NCBI GenBank assembly: GCA_013248845.1
Contig: WSQC01000002.1
Coordinates: forward strand, 1,550,001 to 1,614,000
DNA length: 64,000 nucleotides
From: Passalora sequoiae
Taxonomy: Eukaryota; Ascomycota; Dothideomycetes; Mycosphaerellales; Mycosphaerellaceae
Direction of reading: 5' to 3'
In this document: positions 33,301-45,100 of the stretch, in pieces
How positions within the stretch are numbered: position 1 is the stretch's first letter
Layout of the letters: each line of letters starts with the position of its first letter
The notes under the pieces: generated by a model
The model's input: only the letters and a program-made list of their open reading frames with translations
The model's database searches: none
What the model was told of the DNA's origin: nothing
Made by a program: the position numbers and the translations under genes

Positions 33301-34593
33301 TCACTCCTTCTTACCCATATGCAACTTATCCTTAATCTTATCCGTAAACTTCTGCTTCTCCTCACCCTGGCCCGCCTGGCCCGGCGCACCAGTGTTCGCC
33401 GCCGTATTCTTAGCAGTCTCGTCTACATCGCCAGCCGTTAGCACATACCAACATCTTATACTTGGAAGTATGTGTGTTTGTTCAACTCACTATTAGGTTG
33501 ACCCCCACCACTCACACCAGCATCACTCTCTCTCGGCTTCGGATTGTCCGGAACGATCTCACTCTCACCCCAATGCTTCTCTCCCAACTTCTGGCCGCCG
33601 GCGGTGGGGATGGCATCCTTGTTCTCCATGGGCTTGCCTTTGCCATCGCTCTTCGGTGGCTTGTCCGTTTTCTCGCCGGAGGTGTCGGTGTCGGGGAGGT
33701 TCTTGTTCTCGTTGTCATCGCGGTCTGTGGTCATTGTGTTCTCGGCCTCTGGGTTGCGGGGCTCGCTCGATGTCTCTGCGGGAGCCACATCGCGGCCTTC
33801 GGGTACAGTGGAGTCTCTGCCTGTCATGGTGCTCTGGTTAGCTGTGGTGTCTGGTGATGGATGCGAATCAGTATGCGCGGCTGAGCTTTGACCTGGAATC
33901 GGTGCCGTGTTCGCGATGCTGGTGTTATCGTCGCCCTTGTAGCGGTCTAGGGTGCTCTGAGATACACCACCTGCACTGGTTTCCGCAAATGTGGTCCTGT
34001 CTGGAATATCTGTCGTCTGACCTGTAGTTTGACCAGAGGCCAGCGCACCTGCACCGAAGACACCGACAGTGTCGATGGCTCCTGCCGCACCGGTAGCGAT
34101 GGCACCGTCGGTCACAGCCGCCGGTCCAGCAGTGCCCGCATTCCTCTCATCGACATCGACGGCTTCTCGCTCCCGTGTAGCGCCAAGGCCGAGGTATGAC
34201 AAGACAGTGCCTACGACACCTACCTCGCCGTCTTGACCAGATTCGCGGACCGGACTTTCTATATACGCAGTGCTGCTCACGCCTCCCGCGTCCTTTCCAA
34301 TGCCAGCGGTAGCATCGTCGGAGCCGGGATTGCTCGCAGGCGGCTGGGCAGGTGCAATGCGTTCTGAGGTGGATGGAAGACCGTGAGTCGTACCTTGTTG
34401 CTCTCCACCAAAGACTTGTTCCTTGATGTGCTCAGCACCCTCTTGGTGAGTCGGGTCTGCGCTCACGTCTGTGGAAGGGAAGCGTTGTCAGCGCCATGAC
34501 TCGCTAAAAGGTCGGCATGCAAGGTTGACAGCTTGGCAACGGTACAGTCAGGGTGGATGGACTTCACTTACTTGTGTTCTCGACGTCTGCCAT
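33301..34593 (-). CDS. Hydrophilic, stress-type protein of unknown function
   Basis: Three exons (34593-34572, 34468-33491, 33422-33301; sum 1122 nt, 373 residues) with introns of 103 and 68 bp. The first exon encodes only MADVENT plus one base. The product is Gly/Thr/Asp/Glu-rich and low in hydrophobics, with an Ala/Gly-rich centre (AVTDGAIATGAAGAIDTVGV), a VLSYLGLGATRERE patch, and a basic C-terminus (FTDKIKDKLHMGKK). The C-terminal motif recurs in small fungal glycine-rich and hydrophilin-like proteins, so a protective, LEA-like role is plausible but unproven. No signal peptide is visible. The coding strand is C-rich in the middle and G-rich after about position 33590. Confidence 0.8.
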
Positions 34594-36300
34594 GTTGCTT
34601 CTTGTTATAGTCGTCGTTTCTCTCTTACTCGCTATGCAATAGAAGTGCTTCCCAGACTTGCGCTCCTTTAAACAAAAGGTCGTTCCCGGAAAAGTCCAGC
34701 AGTGATGTCAAGTCCTAGGCTCCTTTCGTCAGTCCCGGGGCTTTGTCCAGTCCCTAGAGCACGAATCCTGAAGGTTCGCTTCGATTCTGTCGGTACTTTT
34801 CTGCTATGTCACCACGATCAACTGCAGGTCCACTGACTCGTTCATATGCATGCACAGCACAGCCCAGCAAAGCAAAACCGGCGACACTCCTTATAAACAA
34901 TGACACTACGTAGCTGGCCCAGTGGAAATCCTGCATGCTTGAGCCGAGCTCCAAAGGTCAAAGAAGGCGTACATGTACCCAGACCACGAGCGCACCTACG
35001 TCAAGCGGCAGCAAGGCGAGCAAGGCGAGCATAGCACGCCAGGCTGATCGCTTCCACCGCCGTTTGCACCTTTACAACTCCCACTGAAAATGCCGAGAGA
35101 ATGCGAAGAACATGCGACGGTGTGCACTTTGCCTTCGGATCCGGTCCAGCGACAACAATTCGCAGCCAGCGGTAGAACTAGTAGCTGCCCTGTGCCAGAA
35201 GACTGTCACGAGCACGGCGCATCTCAAATGTGCTGTGCTGCATTGCACATGCAAGCTACGTCATACGATACAGCTCCCGCCAGCTCACAGGTCCCTCCAC
35301 ATGCACAAACGCATCGAGCTCGAATCACCGCCCTATCAAGCAAAAAATCACAAAAAATCACCCCAAGTCGTGATCACTCAGCTTCAAGTTGTCGTTGAAA
35401 AAACGCTGACCAAGACATTTCGCTCCCCCCCCCCCCCCGCGGAACGCTGTCACGGCTATTCAAAGTGAGTTACCTATGGTTCTCCTTCACAAGCGGGGCG
35501 GGCAGAAAAAGGTCTCAAGCAGTCAGCACCCCGAACGGAATGAATGGAAGCAAGCATCGGATTCTGATATGCAGGTACCGTATAAATGGCCCAGGGAATA
35601 CAACTTGTCTCTGTCCTGCGCTCCGGGTACCACACGCCCATGCAAGACATGCGCCCCGCGACAACACACGTTGCACCCCACGAAGAACGACAGCAACAAC
35701 ACAGATCTGCACAGGGCATCTCGTGCCAGCAATCCGCGATGCATAGCAAGAAAAGAAAAGAAGAAGATGAAAGTCACTGTCCGCGAGAGCTCACGTGCTA
35801 GCACTCCGGGCATACCCGCCACGAATTCATTCAGTCAGAAAGTAAAAAAAACAAAGGCCAGTACCCATATATGGTATGGATGGTCTGCACCACCTCAAGC
35901 GTACAGCCACAACACACCCACAAGGCTCGCCCTCCAGCGCCTGGCTTTTTTTTCCTCCGCTCCCGTCTGCGGCATCAGCCTCCCTGCCAATGAAAAACAC
36001 CATCACATTCCGAAAAACGTGCGTGCTCCCGTACTGAAACCCGTCGAGCCTAAACCATCTTGAATAAAAAAAGCCCGCCCAGGTACCCAGCCACCAAAAA
36101 ATGCCCTCGAATTCGGAAGAAATCGGCCGTTAAAAAAACAGTAATAAAGGACTATACATTAGCTGTGGCAACCATGGTGCACAAGCAGCTTCATATCGCC
36201 TGCCACAAGGCGCCCAGCGTATTTCGTAGAATCGATGACTGAATTGTCGACTCCATAAAGAATGAACGGAACAAAAAAGCACATTGCAGTGCTGATGGCA
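34594..36300. other. Intergenic with C14 run
   Basis: 1.7 kb between a divergent promoter side and the NIF1-like 3' end. Frames up to 195 codons (35476-36063, plus) have shadow-like composition. A run of 14 C lies at 35425-35438, and short A-runs and C-runs are frequent to 36150. Confidence 0.5.
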
Positions 36301-38867
36301 TTAGACCGGCATTGCGGGTGGTTTATCCTTCTTCGATCGGCCCCAGATACTTCTGGACCGTTGTCGTGATGCAGTTGGTCTCTCTTCTTTCTTTTCTCTC
36401 TCGTCTCTATCTTTCTTCGACTCCCTGGTCGTCGATGACGATACTGCGGTGTCGGGTCGTTTCTTCGGTGTCTCTGAGGTTTTGAGGTTATTCGTTGACG
36501 AGGTGTCATCCATATACTTGGGTTTGTAGATCCTGTCGATACATTAGTCATCGGCCCGAAATATCCTACGTCCAGCACTTACCAGCTGTTGCCAGCCATG
36601 GAGACGCCCTTATCCGCCGCCTTGCGGTAGAATGATGCAGCCTTTTTGAGGTCTTTCTTCACCCCAATGCCCTCGGTATAGCAATATCCAGCCTCGGTCA
36701 GCGCGTCTGCGTCTCCCCAGCTGCCCGCAATCTCATAACACCGGACAGCCAACGGCTTATCTTTGGCGCAACCCCAACCGTTCCTAGCACTATTGCCAAG
36801 CTCGTAGATGGCAAGTGCGAACTGTGCTTTGCGTTTCTTGCGCTCCGCCACATCGAGATTTCTCATGCCTTCTTCGGCGTCAGCCACGTCGAGGCCTGTG
36901 GTATCAATAGCCTTGCGCAACCACTTCACGCCCTCTTCTTCATTCTTACGCATTCCCCACCCGTGTCTGCAAGCCATTGCGTACAGCAGCATACCCGTCG
37001 GGACGCCAGCCATCGCCGCCAATCGCAAATGGTATGTGGATTTCTGCGTCTCGCCAGACTCGTGACAGTGAATACCGAGCTCAAGATGTTCCTCAGCAGT
37101 CATGTCCGCCGAGGGCGACTTCCTGTGGGGTGGCGTTGGCTTGATCGTACGATCAGTGCTAGTCGTCTTGACGGAGAGTGTGGAGCGATGTGTCATTTCA
37201 GTCGTCTCGATGGCGGCATGTTGAGATCTGATCCTCTCTAAGCTGACCTTTTCCGCGGCGCGCGGGTCCGCAGATTGGCTCCTAACCTCACTGGTAGTGG
37301 GCGCCAGCGCACGACCAGGACGAGCAGCTGTGGCGGCGTCAGGCGTGGCCCTTCGAAGCTCTTCCTGTGCACGAGCAACTCTTTTCCGCGCCTCGTCGCG
37401 CGCAGTCTCGAGCGCGGGACTATCTGAATGCGTCCGTTCGTGCGTTGAAGGACGGTTGCCAGGTTCCACATTCCACTGGCATTGCTTCTGAAACCATGAG
37501 TCTCGGAACGCTCTTATATCGCCCGTAGCGTTCTTGCCACGAGGCAGAGCGCGCTTGGCGTATATGTACGATGGCGAAACATCGCCCGAAGTGCCGGGCG
37601 GGAAGCAGTAATCCGAATGTGACGGGTCTAGCATGGCTGGAGTGTGGATGTCAAAGACATCATGGTGGTCGTCGTGGTCGTCAGCAGAAGCTTGTCGAGA
37701 CAGTGGCGACTTTGCCGAGTGCTCGGTGCTGTTGCTAGCACCCGACGCTTTCCGCATTGGCAAGTTTGGTCTCTTCATATCATGCGACGTTCGACTCTCA
37801 AAGGACGGCCTGGCTTCGAGAGAAGGTCTGCCAGAGCTGCCGATGGGCCCCGAGAAGTTCGAATAATTTGGGGTGGACCGTTGAAAATGCTGCGAGCCAT
37901 TGATCGAGTACTCTGAGGTCATGGACGGCGACCTGTGCAGCGGATGCATCCACGGTGAGAATGGAGACTGTGGCCGCGACACGCCACTGCTGCCGGAGAA
38001 CTTTCGCGATGACATTGCGTGCGAGCCAGTAATTGACGCGCCATCTTCATCGCCACTGTCGGGTGGCACGGATCTGATGCTTTGAAAGCTTCGAGGCGAG
38101 CGCGGGTATCGTGGAGATTGTGGTGGTGCGAGACCCACACCACGAGTATCACGATCCGACGTTTGGGTGTTGGATCTATGCGATCTTTGAGAATCGTTGG
38201 TCATAGTCCTCGGATGTGACGAGATAGTGTCGATGCTGCTGGTCAGGCTTGGATAATCGTTGGGAGATGGTGCCTGCACGTTGATGAACTGCGAATCGAC
38301 AGGCTCGGGCGACTGTGCGCGTGGCGCTGGAATGCCAAAGTAGCCTGCTGAGGATTTGGCCGATTCCTGCGTTGTAGTTGCACGTTCTTCATGCGCGTCG
38401 TAGAATGGCGTAGGCACCGATGGGACGTCCTCCTCTTCCGGCTCCGTCGCCGTGCTGAATCTGGGATAGTAGCTGACCGGCCGTTCGTTCATGGGCCTAC
38501 TGTCAATCGCGCTGGTTTCAAGCGGCTTGCCACGAGGTGCGACCGAGTCTGTTTGCTCACTGCTCTCGGCCACATCTTCCACCCTGCCCTCCTCGCTGAT
38601 GCTTCTGAAGAAACCAGGTCGACTGGCGATCTCCTTTTGCACTAGCATTGGCGGTAATCTGCTCATCCGCCTGCCGTTCTGTTGCTCCTCCATGAACTTC
38701 CTCTGCAGCGCGCGCGAGTGCATGGCGAAGGCATCCAGCGGCGACAGTGCAGGCGGGATTTCGCCAGCGCGCGGCGATGGCAGGTCCAACTGTGCAAACA
38801 TCTTGGGCGGCTCAAATGCTTCCTGGCGGTCCTGGCCCAGGTTCAAATGCGTGGGTCGCGGGCCCAT
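36301..38867 (-). CDS. Sel1-repeat protein, Nif1/Dsf2-like cell-cycle regulator
   Basis: An 838-residue protein in two exons (38867-36583, 36532-36301; intron 50 bp with a GACTAATG branch). The N-terminus has the conserved block MFAQLDLPSPRAGEIPPALS followed by LDAFAMHSRALQRKF. About 500 residues of Ser/Pro-rich disorder follow. The C-terminal third carries Sel1-like repeats: HLELGIHCHESGETQKSTYH, GMLLYAMACRHGWGMRKNEE, YELGNSARNGWGCAKDKPLA, EAGYCYTEGIGVKKDLKKAA. It ends in a basic tail after the intron. This layout matches fission yeast Nif1 (a Nim1-interacting mitotic inhibitor) and budding yeast Dsf2, and is related to Skt5-type Sel1 proteins. Function by homology is moderately sure. Confidence 0.85.
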
Positions 38868-40614
38868 TATGTGTGATATAATATCGTGGTAGGTTTTGTG
38901 CGGCGGAGGTCATGCGGTCGTGGTTTTCGGTGTGCGCGTCGCGTGGCTATACCGAGGGATACGAGGTGAGAGGGTGGATTGTTGCTATGTCGGTCGGTCG
39001 GTCGCAGGATGTTCGGGTCATGGAAAGGGCGGCTTGTTTCTCTTGTGCAGCAGTGGTGGTGTAGTAGGTGACGATCGAGTGTTTGGGTGGGTGGCAGCAA
39101 CAACAAACAGAGGGGATGGGCGGCTCATGTGCGTTGTCGGTATGTTCGCAGCACCCCAACAATTAATGCATAAGCTATAGGAGGAGATGTGGTGAGAACG
39201 AGGCACTGCCACAGCGAACGAGTGTCACGACGAGTGAGGGTCGAGGGTGCGAGAGTCAGAGTCAAACGACTAACTACTGGACAAACCACAGACCACAGAC
39301 TTTCGCGTACTAGTTGCCGTAGGTCAGCGGCACAAGTAAGTTATCCCTGATGCTTGGCGGGCAGAAGTACGGCGACGACGGCTCTCTGGTTTCCACACAC
39401 ATGATTCGTTCCACATCTGCATCCAATTTTCCGCTACAAGCACGACAGACGCCGTGTGTTAGGCGTGTGACGCCCGAATAATTAATCGCCGCCACGCATC
39501 TTCACGGCAGCACCAAAAACACTTGCACATCGGGCACGATTCAACGCTAGAGTCCGCTTGTGGAGATTCTAGCAGGGTTCCGGCCTGGAGCACGAGAGCA
39601 TGCTGCTTGCTTGCTTCTTGCTTGCTTGCTTTCTTGCTTGCTTGCCACTCTATTTCCAGCAATGGATGCCCTGCATGAACCACTTGAAACTCTTTCCAAC
39701 TACTTGTCAACAGTACATCACAACTCACAACATATATACATACATACACACATATATACATCCTCCTTCATCAGGTAATAAAGCGGTAGTACATGTACAC
39801 TCGGCGTACACGTCCTCATGGCTGGCTTGTTCGCAGGCATCACTACTTACGCGCCGTACAGCTGGGTGCCTGGCATTGCGATGCTGTATGCTGCACGTCG
39901 CGACTACCCCTCGAACACACTGAAGCCATCCGGCTGGTGAGTTCGACACACATGGCAGACGATTCCGCACAATGCGACGAGCAGCAGAGTCTGGCCGCGT
40001 ATCGTGGCCTCCCGCACGTCGTGTTTGAACCGCTCGCAATTCTAGACCCTACGCGTCTGGGATCATCGTCGAAGACTCACGACAAAACTAAGACCTCCGC
40101 GTGTTTCAAGAGCGTCAAGAGTGTTAGAGAGCTCCTTCGCCACGCCGACTCCCTGCCCTCACTGTGGCGTGACGATCCAGTAGGTTTGTACCGGTGATAT
40201 CAGCTAGAAAGCTAGAGCAAGAGGATGCACTGTTTGTTACAAAGTCATCGCACTGCGTTCTTGGCATACCCATATGCGCCTGTTCGCATAATAGCTTCGG
40301 ACCTTTCTAAGCTGTAGCAATCACTATCAAGAAAGTCGTCCGAACGCTGCTAGATAATGCTATCACGAACAACGGCGACATCAAAGCAGAGTAATTGTGG
40401 GTAAGCATCGAGCGTGCAGTAATGTGCCCAGCTGCGCATCGAACATATCCACTGTATCGAGACCCTGCACTCCACTCCGACTAAATTTCACGCCACCAAC
40501 TTATCATAACCCTGCTCGCAATGCGGAACTGACCTCGAAAGAAAGCTGCCAACCGAGACATCCAATCCTTCTGATCACTCACATCCTTATACAAGATGCC
40601 CATCAAGGCCCTTC
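38868..40614. other. Intergenic, NIF1-like 5' flank with simple repeats
   Basis: 1.75 kb. It carries a TTGC tetranucleotide array (39604-39646) and an AT/AC-rich simple tract (39730-39763). A 134-codon plus frame (39793-40197) has no recognisable domain. Confidence 0.45.
39604..39646. repeat. Imperfect TTGC tetranucleotide microsatellite
   Basis: About ten copies of GCTT/TTGC with two interruptions, about 740 bp upstream of the NIF1-like start codon. A shorter AT-rich tract (ATATATACATACATACACAC) follows at about 39731. Confidence 0.85.
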
Positions 40615-41076
40615 TCACCCATGCACCATCGCCCAAACTTCACACTCATACAACAACCCCTTCTTCGCCAAACTCGCCACCCCTAAAACCGTATCCGGCG
40701 GTCTATGCCCCCTCCCTTCCTCATCCATAAACCTGATCCACATCTCACCCCATCCCCGATCCACAACATCGCTCCCATCAACCTCCGCATCACCAGTCTG
40801 CGTCACGATATAATGGCGCACGTGGATGATGTCGCGAGGATGGGCTCCGGCCGCCTTGAGGGCATTGTGGATGGAGACGTAGGCTTGTTGGGCTTGGAGG
40901 GCTATGCTGGTGGATGCGATTTGGCCCGTTGAGGGGAGTATGCCCGTTTGTCCGGCGAGGGTGATGAGTTTGCTGGTGTGGAGGATGGGGGTTGTGCAGA
41001 TTTGAGAGTAGGTTGGTGGTGGGGTTGGGAGGGAAGGAGGGTTCCAGGCTTGGGGGCGGGTGTCGTAGCCGGCCAT
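40615..41076 (-). CDS. RidA/YjgF-family protein without the archetypal arginine
   Basis: A complete 153-residue protein of the RidA (YjgF/YER057c/UK114) trimeric fold. It shows ITLAGQTGILPSTGQIAS near the N-terminus, ALKAAGAHPRDIIHVRHYIV in the middle, and VLGVASLAKKGLLYECEVWA at the end. Classical RidA proteins hydrolyse 2-imino acids using an arginine in the VxRLP-like segment; here that place reads VASLAK with serine, so enamine/imine deaminase activity is doubtful and another Rid subfamily role is likely. No introns. The coding strand is C-rich in the first half and G-rich after about position 40805. Confidence 0.9.
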   Translation of the reverse strand: MAGYDTRPQAWNPPSLPTPPPTYSQICTTPILHTSKLITLAGQTGILPSTGQIASTSIALQAQQAYVSIHNALKAAGAHPRDIIHVRHYIVTQTGDAEVDGSDVVDRGWGEMWIRFMDEEGRGHRPPDTVLGVASLAKKGLLYECEVWAMVHG

Positions 41077-41639
41077 GGCGTTGTGGTGGTGATGATTGAA
41101 GAAAGATGTAATTGAGGCGGTGGGGAGGATTATAGGACTTATTGATGTTCAAATTTGTGCGATGTGGTTTATGGAGCCAGCCATTGATGGTCTGTGGAGA
41201 ACATCGCAGACCTCCATGTATGCGGCGTGCACTGGTACGGTGACGTCCATTGTGCATGTAGCTACCGAAGCTGCAGCTATCCCGTTGCAAGAGGGGACTG
41301 GAGCCGTAAAATGTTTGTAGCGTTTAAGGCGATGCAGCCTGAGGCAGCTATGCTCGACCTAACAGCATCGCGTAATTGATGAAAGCAACAATGCACGCTC
41401 GATGTATTACTCACAGTTTCACTTGCAGGCTATAATCCGGTGGCTTACAAAAGCGCGCGCCCTAGCGACGACAAAATGGCGCAGATGAAGTGGCAAGAGT
41501 CCGAAAGCGTGTCGAGTACTCGTGATACGCTGTTCATATGCAAGTTCAGTGTGCTCTTCGGCTCCTGAAGACGTGTATGTCTCATCGTCCTTCGCACATT
41601 AACATCTTCTCGCATTGCCCAAACGCCATTTCCTCGTCG
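41077..41639. other. Intergenic, no supported gene
   Basis: RidA upstream flank. Nothing recognised. Confidence 0.4.
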
Positions 41640-42165
41640 GCAAAGGATCTCTTCCGTATAGCATCGCTCTCGAGTCCTGCCAAGCATACGTCTCGCCTGC
41701 AACATCCTGGAAAGAGACGGCAGGCACGAACTTGTTGGAAAGGCCAGAGACTTTGCCGTACTTGGCGTAGAGCTCGTCGAATTACTCAGAAAAAGGGGCT
41801 TGTGTCAAATCGTCATTATTGTTTGGAGCAATGACAAGTATCTATCAAACTTACCCTCGCTCTCGTAGATCAATGCCCACACGAAGAAGATGCGGACAAA
41901 GCAGAAGCTGATTCGGACTAAGAGTACTTTGGCCTGGTTGTCTCCATTACCTGTTCCGGCATCGACCGCATACCGTACGGCGTAGGCAACAGCCCAGTCG
42001 AGAAGGCGGTCACTGGTTGAGGTCACGGAAAGCGACTTTGCTACGATCTTCAAGGGCAAGAAATCTCTGGTGACGACCCAAGCGCTGGATGCAGATAAGC
42101 GGGCAAAGAAGAAGCCGTTAATGCAGACGAACGCGGTCAGAGCGTTCTGTCCGTTCTGGGTGTCT
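41640..42165 (-). pseudogene. Hexose-transporter (MFS sugar porter) relic, C-terminal part
   Basis: On the minus strand a frame reads GQNALTAFVCINGFFFARLS, then SSAWVVTRDFLPLKIVAKSL and WAVAYAVRYAVDAGTGNGDN, and ends ISFCFVRIFFVWALIYESEG. This is the last third of a sugar porter, where working genes have WGPxxWVxxGExFPLKxRAKS and YETKG. Several conserved residues are changed (the WGP segment lost, the G of TGE replaced by R). After a GTAAGT donor-like site the C-tail continues as FDELYAKYGKVSGLSNKFVP AVSFQDVAGETYAW in pieces, but directly after an in-frame TAA. No N-terminal two-thirds were found upstream. It is a decayed, truncated copy. Confidence 0.8.
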
Positions 42166-45100
42166 CAGCAGCACTATACAGCTGACTATATTGTGCGATT
42201 CACATAGCATGCGGAGCTGTGTACTGCTGTAGATTGTGCCGATTCATCAGGCAAGCGATCAAACTGAAAAAAGTCTCCATGCATGTCTGCCCTTTCGGTA
42301 ACAGACTTCTGCAGGCTCTCGCGTATGCTCTCTCAACTGGAGTCTTCTGATTTGATGGCATGATTTGAAGCTGTCGGTCGCGCGTGGTCAGATCAACGAC
42401 ACTAACATCCCAGTGCTCTCAACGAGCGGTTGACTTTCGCGCGCGGTGTAGGCTCCCACGGAAGGTAGTAGCTCTCGAAATGGCTCCATTGATACTTTCA
42501 TAAACATCGAAGCTATACGACTCTGATCAACACTTAGTGAAACAACTCCATTCAGAAACGTCAGTGCATTCACAAGGATCTTCATGGCACAGACCCCTAC
42601 CACATCATTACGGATCCTACCACATCATATCCACGGCCACGCTCTTTGACGAACCATACCATTGGCATGACTTAGGTTGAACGTGGTCGGAAGCAACATT
42701 GGTTCGCTATTCGAGTTGTAGCTGATCAGCCGGCGCGAGACCACCGCTGAGCAAGATTGCATAGAGATGTTGAGCTCTTGCGAGCAACGTCTAGGGACAG
42801 ACAGTGGAGCCTGAGGTAGTTAGCTGGGCTCTTAGCTTGACCATGGCCACGACTTCGTGGAGGGATGCGGTCAATGGTCGAGGCATTCCTTGAAGACTGT
42901 CCCGCCGGACAAAGAGTCGAGGGCCGCGCTAGAGCTGGGACTGGCTTGCTCGCACGGTGGTCCTCGAGGTGTAATGCTTGAGTGAAGCTGCTAGCATTAA
43001 AGTTCATCACATGCAGTGCCGTTTGCTGCGTGACGCAAACGCACCTTCCATTTGATACCTACACCACGATACATTCCGACACTTCTCAACTTCTGCCTGC
43101 CAAGGATTTCACGCTGTCCACGCCAAAGGTGAGACCACCCTCCATGCACGACACGACCGGTTCAATTCCAGCCATGGATACATCTCCGAATCATGAAGAC
43201 ATCTTCTCGTTCTTCACCTCACCTCGCGAAATCCGCAACAAGACCTACAGCGAGACACTCCAACCCCTCCGCATTCCCCTCAAACCCGATGAATATGTCC
43301 ACAGAAAAGCCGTGGAGTGCGTCGTGCTCGACGCGATACCATCGCCAACACCATTCCAGATCAGCCATCAGTACAAAACAGAGTATGAGGAAGAGATCGC
43401 GAGACATCCATCGGCCATCACCTAGGATGCCTCGCGATCAGTCTGCTTAACCGAGACTTCACACGAGCAAGCGAACGGGCTAGAGCATCACCATAAGCGG
43501 CGACAGCTCGAGTCACAACCCTCAGATTGGAAGCATACCCAGACACGGCACCTTTTGGCTCGCGGCCTTGCGCCAACTTGAAGTTTGTCAGAATGAGCTG
43601 TCCGAGGCTACGATGTATTGCAATGACATATTGCCAGAACCTCCCATATCTCGAGCTCAGCGATCCCCTCGCTACGACTCGGGCATCGCATTCCACGGAG
43701 GGAGCTACCCGACGGGAGATAATTCGAGCCTTTGGCGCATGCGACGTACCAGGCGTAGAGATCTCAACACAGCCGTCGTTTGCGCGGAGCGCTTTTCACG
43801 GTGCCAAGAAGCCCGCAAGCGGACCTCTACCGCTTCTTAGACGTGAGCCAGGGCCCAAAACGCCAGCAGAGCATTTTTGCGAATGGGGTTCGACAGAATG
43901 AAGCTTGAACTCACCTGTAAGGATGACCACATCACGAATCGGATCTTGTACTCGGCCCGACCATCTGACAGGCCGTACGCGTGGAATGGAATAGAGTTGG
44001 AGGTGATCGAAGCAGAGACCATGACATACGATGAAGTGCTGGCAGTGTTTTCGAGCGGAGCAGCGCGATCAGAGCCGTGATTGGGCGCAGTATTGGGGTG
44101 TGGGGATTGGTATTCTTGGGTGGACCCGTCAGGGCGATGACAGCGGCGCAGGGCGACGGTACATTAGGGTGCCTTGGTAGCTGAGTGATGGAGCTGTAGA
44201 ATGGGGCGGATCCGACTCTGTAGCGCTGTGGTTCGACAAGAACTTCCACATTCGAGTTGCGTGCGCGGCGCCTTAAAAGAATCCGAGAAACGTCCACGAA
44301 GGTTTTACAAAAAGTTCGATACTGACCCACTCTCTGAGCGTATGACTGAGTTTGATGGCGTATGGCGAAGGAGCAGGCACTCTTTTTCTCCATTCCTGTG
44401 TCTTGAGTCTCTGCTTCAGTCGGGAGCCGAGACGTGCGAGGCCGGCGATATCCTTATCAAAAGTGAAGCGTTGAACTGTCTTTCGACGAGAGATGCTCGT
44501 GGGTTGCTCCTGTGTAATTGTACTCATTCGGGCTCTTGTATGTCAAAGTTAGACTTACTACCTTCAAAGCCTTTGACATCGTAGCTCTTCGCTTCTCCTC
44601 CTAACGACATCGATGCCCGGGACTACAATGGCTGAAAGTCATCTTTCGTAACATGACCTACGAGCTCATGGTAGGCCTTGATAATGGGGAACACAAAATG
44701 AGAAACTGCTTGGCAGAAGGCTTCTGGCAGATCAATGATGTCCACGTTCGAGCATGGACTGAAAGTATGAGGTGGATTCCCGTTCTCGATCGAGCTGCCA
44801 GCACGAGGCTTCCTGTTCGCAAAGTGACTCGGTGCTCACTGCTGAATTGAGAAGTATGCAACGGATGCGATGCTCGAAATAGTTACACAGTGGCTGGCAA
44901 TGATAGCGCTAGCGAAAGCGGTGTATATCAGAATGCTACCAGGGCCGATGCTGATCATTCAAACATCGAACGCTGTCGTTTGAGGACACGAGGTGAACCG
45001 TATTCGCAAGACGACCAGCATGCGGGCCCTACATTGCGTGTTCTGAAACTGGAAGTGATGGCGTCAAGTATCGTCAAAAACGAGCAGGTGCCGAAGATGA

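Noticed and set aside
35476..36063. 195-codon plus-strand frame downstream of the NIF1-like gene
   Set aside because: Composition reflects low-complexity 3' flank; no domain, and it overlaps the region of homopolymer runs.
39793..40197. 134-codon plus-strand frame
   Set aside because: No recognisable domain and starts inside simple-sequence DNA.
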